Of a stretch of DNA of 64,000 nt, positions 51,114-61,733 are shown piece after piece. The stretch's first letter is position 1. The number at the start of each line of letters is the position of its first letter. The notes beneath the pieces are model-generated. The model was not told where the DNA came from. It did not search any database and saw only the letters and a list, made by a program, of their open reading frames with translations. Origin of the DNA: Candidatus Solirubrobacter pratensis. GTDB taxonomy: Bacteria > Actinomycetota > Thermoleophilia > Solirubrobacterales > Solirubrobacteraceae. The DNA lies in the NCBI RefSeq assembly GCF_000425945.1, contig NZ_AUEK01000008.1:1-64000 (forward strand), written 5' to 3'. The position numbers and the translations under genes are program-made.

Positions 51114-51173
51114 CCTGGATCCACCGATGATCCGTGGATGGCTCGGCGTCGTGGGGATCGGGGGATCCAGGCT
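51112..51173. terminator. Bidirectional terminator-like inverted repeat
   Basis: AGCCTGGATCC (51112-51122) and GGATCCAGGCT (51163-51173) are perfect 11-bp arms between two convergent genes. The 40-nt interior has its own arm pair, ATCCAC (51119-51124) and GTGGAT (51134-51139), which overlaps the left arm, so two exclusive folds are possible. It has no U-tract in either direction. It begins in the last stop codon of one gene and ends in that of the other. Confidence 0.6.
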
Positions 51174-52012
51174 TAGGCGTAGTGGCCCGCGGCGCGCTCG
51201 GCGCTCGCCGCGTAGCCGCCGCCGAACAGCGCGGCATGGACGAGCAGCGGGAACAGCTGCCACAGCGCCACGCGCTCGGCGTGCCCGTCGGCCAGCGGGG
51301 CGACGTCCTCGTAGGCGGCCTCGAAGGCGGCGCCGGGAGAGCCGAAGAGGTTGAGCATCGCGAGGTCGACCTCGCGGTGGCCGCCGTACGCCGCGGGGTC
51401 GATCAGCCACGGGCGGCCGTCGGCGCCCCACAGCACGTTGCCGCTCCAGAGGTCGCCGTGCAGGCGGGCGGGAGGCTCGGCGGGGCCGGCGAGCTCGGGC
51501 AGCCGCTCGCACACGCGCTCGACCGCGCGGGCGGTTCCCGCGGGCACCTCGCCCAGCAGCGGCAGCAGGCGGTTGCGCGCGTAGAAGCCGGCCCAGTCGG
51601 CCGCGGGGTCGTTGGGCAGCGTGAGGCGCCCGATGCGCAGCGGGCGGGGGGCGCCGAACGCCGGGGCGCCGGCCTGGTGCACGAGCGCGAGCCCGCGCCC
51701 GAGCTCGGCCTCGTCGCCGCGCCGGCCCGCCTCGATCCACTCCAGCACCAGCACGCGCTCGCCCACTCCGAGCACCTCGGGCACCGGCAGCCCGCCCGGC
51801 TCGGCGAGCCACCGCAGCCCCTCCGCCTCGGCCTGGTACTCGCCGGGCACGGCGCCCGCGCGCGTCTTCACGAAGGCGCGCCCGCCGTCCTCGAAGGTCA
51901 CCCGGAACGCCTCGTTGATGTCGCCGCCGGCGACCCGCTCGGCCGCGCCCACGGCGCGGCCGGTCGCGTCGCCGATCGCGTCCGTCAGAGCTCGGCCAGC
52001 AGCGCCCGGCAC
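51173..52012 (-). CDS. Fructosamine-kinase-family protein
   Basis: A protein of about 279 residues if the GTG at 52012 is used; it then overlaps the phosphatase gene by 28 bp. No ATG fits. Kinase-fold text: GGDINEAFRVTFEDGGRAFV (Lys in VKTRAG), LVLEWIEAG, ARLHGDLWSGNVLWGADGRP (catalytic Asp), WLIDPAAYGGHREVDLAML (metal Asp). Family members phosphorylate ketoamines on glycated proteins or small sugars, releasing the sugar. It is the last gene in a coupled run with the phosphatase and thiolase; no shared pathway is evident. Confidence 0.85.
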   Translation of the reverse strand: MPGAAGRALTDAIGDATGRAVGAAERVAGGDINEAFRVTFEDGGRAFVKTRAGAVPGEYQAEAEGLRWLAEPGGLPVPEVLGVGERVLVLEWIEAGRRGDEAELGRGLALVHQAGAPAFGAPRPLRIGRLTLPNDPAADWAGFYARNRLLPLLGEVPAGTARAVERVCERLPELAGPAEPPARLHGDLWSGNVLWGADGRPWLIDPAAYGGHREVDLAMLNLFGSPGAAFEAAYEDVAPLADGHAERVALWQLFPLLVHAALFGGGYAASAERAAGHYA

Positions 52013-52440
52013 GACGCCTGCACCATGTCGAGCACGTCCTCGAACCCCTGGCCGTCGCCGTAGTAGGGATCCGGCACGTCGAGGTCGGTCGCGCCGGGCT
52101 CCCACTCGCGCAGCAGGTGCACCTTGGCGGCCGCCTCCTCGTCGGGCGCGAGCGCCAGGAGGTCGCGCTGGTTGGAGCGGTCCATCGCGATCAGTAGGTC
52201 GAAGTCGTCGAAGTCGCTCACGCGCACCTGGCGCGCCGCCCCCTCGAGCGCGATGCCGCGGCGCTGCGCCGCCTCGGTCGCGCGGCGGTCGGGGGGATGG
52301 CCGACGTGCCAGTCGCCCATCCCCGCGCTCTCCACCTCGACGTCCTCGATCCCCTGCTCGCGCACGAGCGCGCGCATGACGCCCTCCGCGGTCGGGGAGC
52401 GGCAGATGTTGCCGAGGCAGACGAACAGGATCCGAGTCAG
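51985..52440 (-). CDS. Low-molecular-weight protein-tyrosine phosphatase
   Basis: A 151-residue protein. The P-loop CLGNICRS (Cys8 and Arg14) is almost at the N-terminus, as normal, and the acid loop DVPDPYYGDG is at about 126. No ATG, GTG or TTG is available in frame before the P-loop, and the alignment with the family leaves CTG at 52440 as the best start. Its bases overlap the thiolase stop (CTGA), the same coupling geometry as ATGA. Roles include dephosphorylating tyrosines on proteins or exopolysaccharide kinases; the cellular target is unknown. Confidence 0.87.
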   Translation of the reverse strand: MTRILFVCLGNICRSPTAEGVMRALVREQGIEDVEVESAGMGDWHVGHPPDRRATEAAQRRGIALEGAARQVRVSDFDDFDLLIAMDRSNQRDLLALAPDEEAAAKVHLLREWEPGATDLDVPDPYYGDGQGFEDVLDMVQASCRALLAEL

Positions 52441-53573
52441 TTGAGGCGCTCCACGATCATGGCCTGGCCCATGCCGCCGGCGACGCACATGGTCTCCAGG
52501 CCGTAAGTGCCGTCGAGCGTATCCAGCCCGTTGAGCAGCGTGGTCATGATCCGCGCGCCGGTCATCCCGAACGGATGGCCGAGCGCGATCGCGCCGCCGA
52601 ACGGGTTCAGCTTCTCGGCGTCGATGCCGAACTCGTCGCGGCACGGCACGACCTGCGCGGCGAACGCCTCGTTGAGCTCGACGATGTCGATGTCGCCGAT
52701 CGTCATCCCGGCCTGCTCGAGCACCGCCTTGACCGCCGGGATCGGGCCGAGGCCCATGATCTCCGGGCGCACCGCGCTGACGCTCGAGGCGACGATGCGG
52801 GCGCGCGGCTCGAGCCCGAGCGCGTCCGCCTTCTCGGCGGACATCACGAGCACCGCGGCGGCGCCGTCGTTGAGCGGGCAGGAGTTGCCGGCTGTGACGG
52901 TGCCGGTCGGGCTGAACGCGGGCTTGAGCTCGGCGAGCTTCTCCAGCGTGGTGCCGGGGCGCGGACCGTCGTCGCGCGTGACGTCGCCGACGGGGACGAT
53001 CTCGGCGTCGAAGTGCCCGCCGTCGCGCGCCGCGACGGCGCGGTCCTGGCTGAGCTTGGCCCACTCGTCCTGCGCCTCGCGGCTGACCTTGCAGCGCTCC
53101 GCGACGTTCTCGGCCGTCAGCCCCATCGGGATGTAGACGTTGTACGGCGCGCCTTCGCCCCCGCCCAGCTGCGGGTGCGGATCGAACGGCGGGTGCGCGG
53201 GGAAGCGCGAGACCGCCTCGACGCCCGCGGCGATGTACTGGTCGCCCTCGCCCGCCTTGATCGCGTGGAACGCCATCCGGATCGTCTGCAGCGAGGACGC
53301 GCAGAAGCGGTTGACGGTCGTCGCCGGGATGTGATGGTCCAGCCCCGCCAGCAGCGCGGCGTTGCGGCCGATGTTGTAGCCCGCCTCGCCGAGCCCGAAG
53401 CCGCAGCCCATCATGATGTCGACCGTCTGCGAGAAGTCGACGCCGGGGTTGCGCTCGACCAGCGCCTTCAGCGGCACGGCGGCGAGGTCGTCGGCGCGGA
53501 CGTCCTTCAGCGACCCCTTGGCGGCGCGCCCGATGGGGGTGCGGATCGCATCGACGATGACGGCTTCAGGCAT
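52437..53573 (-). CDS. Acetyl-CoA acetyltransferase (thiolase)
   Basis: A 378-residue thiolase. Nucleophile Cys91 in NRFCASSLQTIRMAFHAIKA, His in NPFGGAIALGHPFGMTGARI, and second Cys in ETMCVAGGMGQAM are all present; NEAFAAQ is the oxyanion motif. It degrades or condenses acyl-CoAs; the group is nearer to degradative FadA-like enzymes with broad chain length. It starts at 53573, with a 20-bp TetR-style palindrome 13 bp upstream, so it is probably controlled by an acyl-CoA-responsive repressor. It is followed by the coupled phosphatase gene. Confidence 0.93.
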   Translation of the reverse strand: MPEAVIVDAIRTPIGRAAKGSLKDVRADDLAAVPLKALVERNPGVDFSQTVDIMMGCGFGLGEAGYNIGRNAALLAGLDHHIPATTVNRFCASSLQTIRMAFHAIKAGEGDQYIAAGVEAVSRFPAHPPFDPHPQLGGGEGAPYNVYIPMGLTAENVAERCKVSREAQDEWAKLSQDRAVAARDGGHFDAEIVPVGDVTRDDGPRPGTTLEKLAELKPAFSPTGTVTAGNSCPLNDGAAAVLVMSAEKADALGLEPRARIVASSVSAVRPEIMGLGPIPAVKAVLEQAGMTIGDIDIVELNEAFAAQVVPCRDEFGIDAEKLNPFGGAIALGHPFGMTGARIMTTLLNGLDTLDGTYGLETMCVAGGMGQAMIVERLN

Positions 53574-53585
53574 TGCGGCTCCTCG

Positions 53586-53605
53586 ATTGACTGACCAGTC
53601 AATCG
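53586..53605. promoter_or_regulatory. TetR-type operator palindrome before the thiolase gene
   Basis: GATTGACTG and CAGTCAATC are perfect 9-bp arms around AC. Sites of the TGACTGACCAGTCA kind are typical for TetR/FadR-like repressors of fatty-acid genes. It lies 13 bp upstream of the thiolase ATG and overlaps the last codons of the psuK-like gene, so repression would act at the thiolase promoter. No TetR gene is in the window. Confidence 0.7.
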
Positions 53606-54432
53606 TAGAGAGGACGGCCGCCCGGCTGCTGCACCGCCTCCGCGGCCAGCTTGGCTCCGGCGGCGAGCGCCTGCTCGGGCGGGCCGGGCCAGGCGCTGAG
53701 GAAGCCGGCGGCGAACGCGTCCCCCGCCCCGGTCGTGTCGACCACCTCGGCGGGCACGGCGCGCGCGTCGACCGACTCGAAGCCGTTCGTCCACGTCGCG
53801 CCGCGCCCGCCCCGCGTGATCACGACCTCCGGGACCTTGAGCTGGCGCCCGAGCACGGCGGCCTCGTCCTCGTTCGGGAGCAGCAGGTCGATCGGCGTGA
53901 TGCGGTCGAGGAAGATCGGGTCGTTGGCGAGCGGCGCGGCGGAGGCGGGATCGACGCTGACCTTCATCCCCGCCTCGCGGGCGCGGTCGATCGCGGTCAG
54001 CGCGGCGGCGCGCGGGCCATGGCGCAGGAGGGCGTAGCCGGAGACGTGCAGGATGCCGCCGGTGAAGGCGTCGTCGGGCAGGTCGTTCGGGGACAGCGCG
54101 TCGTTGGCGCCCGGGTCGGGGAGCATCGTCCGCTCGCCCCCGGGCGCGACGAGGACGACGCACGTACCCGTCGGGCGGTCCGCGTCGCGCGCGATGCGCA
54201 GGTCGACGCCGCGCAGGCCGCCGAGCGCGACGTCCGCCGCCGCGTCGGTCCCGACGCGGCCGATCAGCGTCACGTCCGCGCCGACGCGGGCGAGCCAGGC
54301 GGCGACGTTGGCGGCCGAGCCGCCCGGCCGCAGCGTGATGCGCGCCGGCGTGTCGCTGCCGGTCGCGATCGGGCCGTCGTGCGCGGTGACGACGTCGGCC
54401 ATCAGGTCGCCGACCACGACGACGCGTGTCAT
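53599..54432 (-). CDS. psuK: PfkB-family carbohydrate kinase, probable pseudouridine kinase
   Basis: A 277-residue ribokinase-fold protein. Text: [40 protein letters not shown] (PfkB motif 1), and [19 protein letters not shown] (motif 2 with catalytic Asp). The start overlaps the psuG stop (ATGA), and this neighbour is what suggests pseudouridine as substrate: PsuK makes pseudouridine 5'-phosphate, and PsuG splits it to uracil and ribose 5-phosphate. Without the neighbour it could be any small-sugar kinase. Confidence 0.82.
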   Translation of the reverse strand: MTRVVVVGDLMADVVTAHDGPIATGSDTPARITLRPGGSAANVAAWLARVGADVTLIGRVGTDAAADVALGGLRGVDLRIARDADRPTGTCVVLVAPGGERTMLPDPGANDALSPNDLPDDAFTGGILHVSGYALLRHGPRAAALTAIDRAREAGMKVSVDPASAAPLANDPIFLDRITPIDLLLPNEDEAAVLGRQLKVPEVVITRGGRGATWTNGFESVDARAVPAEVVDTTGAGDAFAAGFLSAWPGPPEQALAAGAKLAAEAVQQPGGRPLYD

Positions 54433-55325
54433 GCCCCGGCGATCTCCGCGGCCAGCGCCGCGTTGCGCAGGACCAGGCGCACGTTCGCGCGCAGGCTCTC
54501 CCCGCCCGTGTGGGAGTGGAAGCGCTCGAGCAGGAACGGCGTCACGTCGCGGCCCGCGATCCCCTGCTCGGCCGCCGCCTCCAGCCCCTCGCGCAGGACG
54601 CGGTCGTGCAGCTCGGGATCGACCTGCTCGTCCTCGGGGAGCGGGTTGGCGACGATCACCGCTCCCGGCGCCCGCAGCTCGGACCGCGCCCGCAGCACCG
54701 CGGCCGCCTGCGCCGGCGTGTCGACGCGCCAGCCCAGCGGCAGCCCCGAGTCGTTGAGATAGAAGGCGGGGAACGTGCCGGTGCGATAGCCGAGCACGGT
54801 CACGTTGAGCGTCTCCAGGCGCTCGAGCGTCGCGGGGATGTCGAGGATCGACTTCACGCCCGCGCACACGACGCAGATGCCCACGCGGGCGAGCGTGGCG
54901 AGGTCCGCGGACTCGTCGAAGCTCTCGCGCGCGCCGCGATGGACGCCCCCGAGCCCGCCGGTCGCGAACACGCGGATGCCCGCCAGCGCGGCGAGGTGCG
55001 AGGTCGCGGCGACCGTGGTCGCCCCGTGCGCGCCGGACGCGGCGGCCGGCGCGAGGTCGCGGACGCCGCACTTGGCGACGCCGCCGGCGTTCGCCAGCGT
55101 GGACAGGGCCGCGTCGTCGAGCCCGATGCGGACCTCGCCGGCGATGATCGCGATCGTCGCCGGGACGGCGCCGGCCTCGCGCACGACGGCCTCGATCTCG
55201 CGCGCGACGCGCTCGTTGTCGGGCCGCGGCAGGCCGTGCGCGATGATCGTGCTCTCCAGCGCGACGACCGGGCGGCCGGCGGCGAGCGCCTCTTCGACCT
55301 CGGGGTGGACGCGCACGGCGGTCAC
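54429..55325 (-). CDS. psuG: Pseudouridine-5'-phosphate glycosidase
   Basis: A 298-residue protein of usual PsuG length. Signatures: [95 protein letters not shown] and the active-site Lys in [10 protein letters not shown]. It cleaves the C-C glycosidic bond of pseudouridine 5'-phosphate. It is coupled to the kinase gene, giving a two-gene pseudouridine salvage unit; no dedicated nucleoside transporter is near. Confidence 0.94.
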   Translation of the reverse strand: MTAVRVHPEVEEALAAGRPVVALESTIIAHGLPRPDNERVAREIEAVVREAGAVPATIAIIAGEVRIGLDDAALSTLANAGGVAKCGVRDLAPAAASGAHGATTVAATSHLAALAGIRVFATGGLGGVHRGARESFDESADLATLARVGICVVCAGVKSILDIPATLERLETLNVTVLGYRTGTFPAFYLNDSGLPLGWRVDTPAQAAAVLRARSELRAPGAVIVANPLPEDEQVDPELHDRVLREGLEAAAEQGIAGRDVTPFLLERFHSHTGGESLRANVRLVLRNAALAAEIAGA

Positions 55326-55338
55326 CCTAGCGAGCCGC

Positions 55339-56973
<1,635 letters not shown>

Positions 56974-57007
56974 CCATTGAGCGTAGGACGCCATACTGCG
57001 ACGTCGC

Positions 57008-59563
57008 ATGGGCCTGATCGACGTCCTCCCGAGCCAGCCCGAAGCCGACTCGGTCTACGAGGCGTTCATGGAGTGGGTCGAGCAGCAAGGGCTGAGCCTC
57101 TATCCGCACCAGGAGGAGGCCGCGATCGAGCTGTTCAGCGGCAACAACGTGATCCTCGCGACGCCGACCGGCTCCGGGAAGTCGTTGGTCGCCGTCGCGG
57201 CGCACTTCGCGGCGCTCGCCGAAGGCCAGGTGACCTACTACACCGCCCCGATCAAGGCGCTCGTCTCGGAGAAGTTCTTCGCGCTGTGCGAGATCTTCGG
57301 CGCCGAGAACGTCGGGATGCTCACCGGCGACGCGTCGGTCAACAGCGGCGCGCCGATCATCTGCTGCACGGCCGAGATCCTGGCCAACATCGCGCTGCGC
57401 GAGGGCCCGCACGCGGACGTCGGCCAAGTGGTGATGGACGAGTTCCACTTCTACGCCGAGCCGCAGCGCGGCTGGGCGTGGCAGGTGCCGCTGCTGAGCC
57501 TGCCGCAGGCGCAGTTCCTGCTGATGTCGGCGACGCTCGGCGACGTCACCGCGCTGCGCGCCGACCTCACGCGCCGCACCGGCCGCGACACGTCGCTCGT
57601 GGACGACGCCGAGCGCCCTGTGCCGCTGATCTTCTCGTGGTCGCTGGATCCGCTGCACGAGCTGCTGGAGGAGCTCGTGAAGACCGACCAGGCGCCGATC
57701 TACGTCGTGCACTTCACGCAGGCGTCGGCGCTCGAGCGCGCGCAGTCGCTGCTGTCGGCGAAGCTCTGCACCCGCGAGGAGCGCGACGCGATCGCCGAGG
57801 CGATCGGCGCGTTCCGCTTCACCGCCGGGTTCGGCAAGACGCTCTCAAAGCTCGTCCGCAGCGGCATCGGCGTGCACCACGCCGGCATGCTGCCGCGCTA
57901 CCGGCGGCTGGTGGAGCAGCTCGCGCAGACGGGGCTGCTGAAGGTGATCTGCGGGACCGACACGCTCGGCGTCGGCATCAACGTCCCGATCCGCACCGTC
58001 GTCTTCACGGGCCTGGCGAAGTTCGACGGCACCAACCACCGGCTGCTGAAGGCGCGCGAGTTCCATCAGATCGCCGGCCGCGCGGGCCGCGCCGGGTTCG
58101 ACACCACGGGCTATGTGGTGGTGCAGGCGCCCGATCACGCGGTCGAGAACGCGCGGCGCGCCGCCAAGGCGGGCGACGACCTCAAGAAGCAGAAGCGCGT
58201 CCAGAAGGTCAAGGCGCCCGAGGGCCAGGTGAGCTGGACCGAGGAGACCTTCGAGCGCCTGCGCAACGCGACGCCCGAGGCGCTCGTGTCGCGGATGCGC
58301 GTCAACCACGCGATGATCCTCAACGTCATCAACCAGCGCGCGGACCCGGCCGAGGCGATGCGCGCGCTGATGGAGGACAACCACGAGGACGAGCGCGGGC
58401 GCCGGCGGCTCGCCGAGCAGGCGCAGTCGCTCAGCGAGGAGCTGCTCGAGTCCGGCGTGCTGGAGCTGCTGCCCGAGCCCGACGAGCACGGCCGGACGCT
58501 CCAGCTCGCGCCGGCGCTGCAGCAGGACTTCGCGCTCAACCAGCCGCTGGCGTCGTTCGCGCTGGCCGCGTTCGACCTGCTCGATCCGGAGTCCGAGACC
58601 TACACGCTGGACGTCGTCTCGGTCGTCGAGTCGATCCTCGACGACCCGTTCCCGGTGCTGATGGCGCAGGCGTTCAAGGCGCGCGCGGAGGCCGTCGCCG
58701 CGATGAAGGCGGACGGGATCGAGTACGAGGAGCGGATGCAGCTGCTCGAGGAGGTCACCTACCCGCGGCCGCTGGCCGAGCCGCTCGAGCAGGCGCTGCG
58801 GCTCTATCGCGAGACGCATCCCTGGGTGCTGGAGAGCGACCTCTCGCCGAAGTCGGTCGTGCGCGACATGTACGAGACGGGCCGGAGCTTCACCGAGTTC
58901 GTCGCGTTCTACGGCATCGCGCGCGTCGAGGGGCTCGTGCTGCGCTACCTCAGCGACACCTACCGGGCGCTGCGCCAGACGGTGCCCGAGCGCGTGAAGA
59001 CCGACGAGCTCGACGACCTGATCGAGTGGCTGGGCGAGACGGTCCGCCAGATCGATTCGAGCCTGCTCGACGAGTGGGAGGCGCTGACCGACCCGGAGTC
59101 GGTGGCGCGCGCCGCGGCAGCCGCGGCTGCGGGCGAGCCGCTCGCCCCGCCGCGCCCGATCACCGCCAACGAGCGCGCGTTCCGCGTGATGCTGCGCAAC
59201 GCGATGTTCCAGAAGGTCCAGCTCGCCGCGCGCCACCGCTTCACCGAGCTGGCGCAGCTCGAGTCAGCGGCGGCGGCGTTGAGCGATCCCCCGGTCCGCG
59301 TGACGATGAACGCGGCCGCGTGGGAGGCCGCGCTGGACGCCTACTGGGACGAGTACGAGACGCTCGGCGACGGGCCGGCCGCGCGCTCGCCGGAGCTGCT
59401 CATGATCGATCGCGGCGAGCCGCGGATCTGGACGGTGCGCCAGATCGTCGACGACCCCGACGGCAACCGCGACTGGGCGATCGTCGCGGCCGTCGACCTC
59501 GACGCCTCGGATGGGGCGGGCGAGCCGGTGATCCGGACGCTGTCCTTCTCGGCCGCCGGTTAG
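57008..59563 (+). CDS. Ski2-like DEAD/DEAH-box RNA helicase with DUF3516-type C-terminus
   Basis: An 851-residue helicase. Motif I ATPTGSGKS, Ia APIKALVSEKFF, II is MDEFH rather than DEAH/DEVH, III LMSATLG, V GTDTLGVGINVP, VI QIAGRAGRAGFD. The C-terminal 450 residues are mostly helical (NATPEALVSRMRVNHAMILN, EDNHEDERGRRRLAEQAQSL), as in the DUF3516 actinobacterial group. It probably unwinds structured RNA. TACTGC lies 8 nt before the ATG, suggesting a leaderless mRNA. Only 34 bp separate its start from the ABC-F start, so their promoters must overlap. Confidence 0.92.
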   Translation: MGLIDVLPSQPEADSVYEAFMEWVEQQGLSLYPHQEEAAIELFSGNNVILATPTGSGKSLVAVAAHFAALAEGQVTYYTAPIKALVSEKFFALCEIFGAENVGMLTGDASVNSGAPIICCTAEILANIALREGPHADVGQVVMDEFHFYAEPQRGWAWQVPLLSLPQAQFLLMSATLGDVTALRADLTRRTGRDTSLVDDAERPVPLIFSWSLDPLHELLEELVKTDQAPIYVVHFTQASALERAQSLLSAKLCTREERDAIAEAIGAFRFTAGFGKTLSKLVRSGIGVHHAGMLPRYRRLVEQLAQTGLLKVICGTDTLGVGINVPIRTVVFTGLAKFDGTNHRLLKAREFHQIAGRAGRAGFDTTGYVVVQAPDHAVENARRAAKAGDDLKKQKRVQKVKAPEGQVSWTEETFERLRNATPEALVSRMRVNHAMILNVINQRADPAEAMRALMEDNHEDERGRRRLAEQAQSLSEELLESGVLELLPEPDEHGRTLQLAPALQQDFALNQPLASFALAAFDLLDPESETYTLDVVSVVESILDDPFPVLMAQAFKARAEAVAAMKADGIEYEERMQLLEEVTYPRPLAEPLEQALRLYRETHPWVLESDLSPKSVVRDMYETGRSFTEFVAFYGIARVEGLVLRYLSDTYRALRQTVPERVKTDELDDLIEWLGETVRQIDSSLLDEWEALTDPESVARAAAAAAAGEPLAPPRPITANERAFRVMLRNAMFQKVQLAARHRFTELAQLESAAAALSDPPVRVTMNAAAWEAALDAYWDEYETLGDGPAARSPELLMIDRGEPRIWTVRQIVDDPDGNRDWAIVAAVDLDASDGAGEPVIRTLSFSAAG

Positions 59564-59584
59564 CGGTCCAGCGCGGTCTCGAAC

Positions 59585-59617
59585 GTCTGCGACCCGATCA
59601 CGGTCCGTGTCGCAGAC
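59585..59617. terminator. Hairpin after the helicase gene
   Basis: GTCTGCGAC (59585-59593) and GTCGCAGAC (59609-59617) are perfect 9-bp arms with a 15-nt loop, starting 22 nt after the helicase stop. A longer imperfect version (AGCGCGGTCT...) extends the left arm. It has no U-tract; a plausible factor-dependent terminator or RNA end stabiliser. Confidence 0.45.
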
Positions 59618-59625
59618 CGCGCTCA

Positions 59626-59739
59626 GGCCGCTACGCCGTCGCCGACGACATCGGGCCCGCGATCGCCGCGCTGCTCGGCGACGGCAACCGCTGGATCAGC
59701 GGCCAGCGGATCGAGGTCTCCGGCGGTCCGCACCACTGA
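59626..59739 (+). pseudogene. Remnant of a short-chain dehydrogenase (C-terminus only)
   Basis: The frame reads GRYAVADDIGPAIAALLGDG then NRWISGQRIEVSGGPHH and a stop: this is the classic SDR C-terminus (DIGxxxAALLSDDxRWxNGQRIEVSGG). Nothing of the cofactor-binding or catalytic part remains. The last 44 bp overlap the 3' end of the convergent SARP gene. Confidence 0.75.
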
Positions 59740-61663
59740 CGGCCGCGACGAGCGCGTCGAGGTGCTGGGAGACCGGGCCGAGCGTGATGAGGCCGCTGCC
59801 GGCGCCGGCCAGCTCCGCCGCCGCCGGCGCGAGCCTGCGGTGTGCGCGCTCCATCGTGGCGCGGTCGCCGACGGCGATCGCGGCCCGGCCGGCGAGGCAC
59901 CACATGGCCTCCAAGAGCAGATCGCGCGGCGGGTCGCCGACGCGGCGCAGCGCGGCCGCGGCCTCGCCGTCGCGGTGCTGCGCCAGCAGCACGAGCGGGC
60001 GCGCCCACGGCTCGTACGGACCCCAGTCGATCTCCTCCTCGGCGGGGGCGGGCAGTCCGTGGAGCACGCGGACGCTCAGCCGTGCCAGCCCAGGCAGGCC
60101 TTGCTGTAGGCCGGGCATCCCGGCGCCGTCGAGGAGCGCCGCGGCGTCCCGGTAGGCGTCATCGAGCTCGCCCGGGGACGCGGCGCCGGTCGCCGCGAGC
60201 CTCAGCACGCGGTACCAGTGCGTGAACAGGCCGACCAGCGGCAGCTCGTGGCGCTCGGCCAGACGATCGGCGGCGCCGGCGTGGCGGTCGGCGCCGGCGA
60301 AGTCCGCCAGCGCGCTGCGCGCCTGGAGGCGGATCAGGTGCCCGAGCACCTCGGCGGTGACGAGGCCGTGCCGGGCGGACAGCGAGATCAGCTCGGCGCC
60401 GATCGCGTCCCGGCGCGGCGCCAGGCCGGCGCGGCCGAAGCTCTGCATGAACGCGCCATTGAGGGCGAACGCCAGCAGCGCCGGATCGTCGAGCCGGCGG
60501 GCGATCGCCTCCGCCTCGCCCGCCGCCTCGCGCGCCCGTGCCGACCCGGTGCCGCGGGACTCGAGCGCGATCGTGGCCAGCAGCCGCGCGCGATCCGCCT
60601 CGTGCGCGCCCGGCGCCGTCAGCGCGCGCTCCGCGGCGTCCACGATCCGCGCCGCCTGCCCGGGGTCGTCCGAGCGGGTCCAGATCGCCGGGACGTCGTA
60701 GGCCCCGATCACGCGTGCGGTCAGTTCGGCGTCGCCGAGCTCCTCGGCCGCCGCGATCGCCGCGACACGGTGCCCTCGCGCCGCCTCCAGCCCGCCGCCG
60801 CCCGTCACCGCCAGGCTGCGCAGCAGCCCGACCGTCGACTCCAGCCGCGCCCGCGCCCCGGACGCGACCGTGCGGTCGTACGCGGCCGCCGTCTCGGCCC
60901 ACACCTGCGCCACGGCCGGGGGCGCGAGGCGGTCGGCGTGATGGAGGATGTCGGACTCCAGGCGCCGCAGTCGCGGGCCTGGGTCGACCCCGAGGCGCTC
61001 GATCAGCAGCGTGCGCGCCCGCCGCAGCACCGCGAGCGCATCGCCCTGGCGCCCGCTGCGGTAGAGCGCGACCGCGAGCAGGCCCCACGCGTCCTCGCGC
61101 CATGGGTGCTCGGCCACGTGCGCGTCCAGGTCCGGCACCGCCTCCGCCGCCATGCCCAGGGCCAGGCGGGCCTCGGCCCGCCGCTCGACGGCGTGCAGCC
61201 GCAGCTCCGCCAGCCGCGAGCGCTCCACCTGAGCCCAGTCCTCGCCGGTCAGGTCGGCGTACGCGGGCCCGCGCCACCACCCCAGCGCCTCCTCCAGCCG
61301 TGCGAGCGCATCCCGCGCCGGAAGAGCCGCCGCGGCATCCACCGCCTCCTCGAAGCGCCAGGCGTCGACCGACTCCGCCCGCAGCGCGTATCCCGGTCCC
61401 TCGGTGACCAGCAGCCGCGCGGGAGTCCGCGGCGGGCGTTCGGGCTCCAGCGCCGCGCGCAGCGCGCCGACGAACGTGCGCAGCGCGCCGAGCGCGCCGG
61501 GCGGCGGGTCGGTCCACAGGTCGTCCACCAGGCGCTCGGCGGGCACGACGCGGCCGCGCGCGAGGATCAGCCGGGCCAGGACCGCGCGATGCCGCGGCCC
61601 CTTCAGGGCGATCCGGCGGCCGTCGCCGTCCCAGGCCGCGACCGGCCCCAGCACTCCGAACAC
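59696..61663 (-). CDS. SARP/BTAD-type transcriptional activator with TPR-like C-terminus
   Basis: A protein of about 655 residues. The GTG at 61663 is preferred because GGAAGG lies 9 nt upstream; starts at 61672 or 61747 are possible. OmpR-like winged helix about 1-85 (FGVLGPVAAWDGDGRRIALK, RHRAVLARLILARGRVVPAE, LRTFVGALRAALEP); BTAD domain about 90-235 (ARLALGMAAEAVPDLDAHVA, HPWREDAWGLLAVALYRSGR, ALAVLRRARTLLIERLGVDP). The remaining 400 residues are Ala-rich helices in pairs, TPR-like. The NB-ARC ATPase of AfsR is absent. SARPs switch on secondary-metabolite or stress genes. It is divergent from a dehalogenase-like gene, its likely target. Confidence 0.87.
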   Translation of the reverse strand: MFGVLGPVAAWDGDGRRIALKGPRHRAVLARLILARGRVVPAERLVDDLWTDPPPGALGALRTFVGALRAALEPERPPRTPARLLVTEGPGYALRAESVDAWRFEEAVDAAAALPARDALARLEEALGWWRGPAYADLTGEDWAQVERSRLAELRLHAVERRAEARLALGMAAEAVPDLDAHVAEHPWREDAWGLLAVALYRSGRQGDALAVLRRARTLLIERLGVDPGPRLRRLESDILHHADRLAPPAVAQVWAETAAAYDRTVASGARARLESTVGLLRSLAVTGGGGLEAARGHRVAAIAAAEELGDAELTARVIGAYDVPAIWTRSDDPGQAARIVDAAERALTAPGAHEADRARLLATIALESRGTGSARAREAAGEAEAIARRLDDPALLAFALNGAFMQSFGRAGLAPRRDAIGAELISLSARHGLVTAEVLGHLIRLQARSALADFAGADRHAGAADRLAERHELPLVGLFTHWYRVLRLAATGAASPGELDDAYRDAAALLDGAGMPGLQQGLPGLARLSVRVLHGLPAPAEEEIDWGPYEPWARPLVLLAQHRDGEAAAALRRVGDPPRDLLLEAMWCLAGRAAIAVGDRATMERAHRRLAPAAAELAGAGSGLITLGPVSQHLDALVAAVSGADRRRPRSAGR

Positions 61664-61733
61664 GACCCGCACCCTTCCGGGACACGGTACTGCGCTGACC
61701 GGTTGCTGATCGGCGCGCGGCAGGCTGCCGCGC

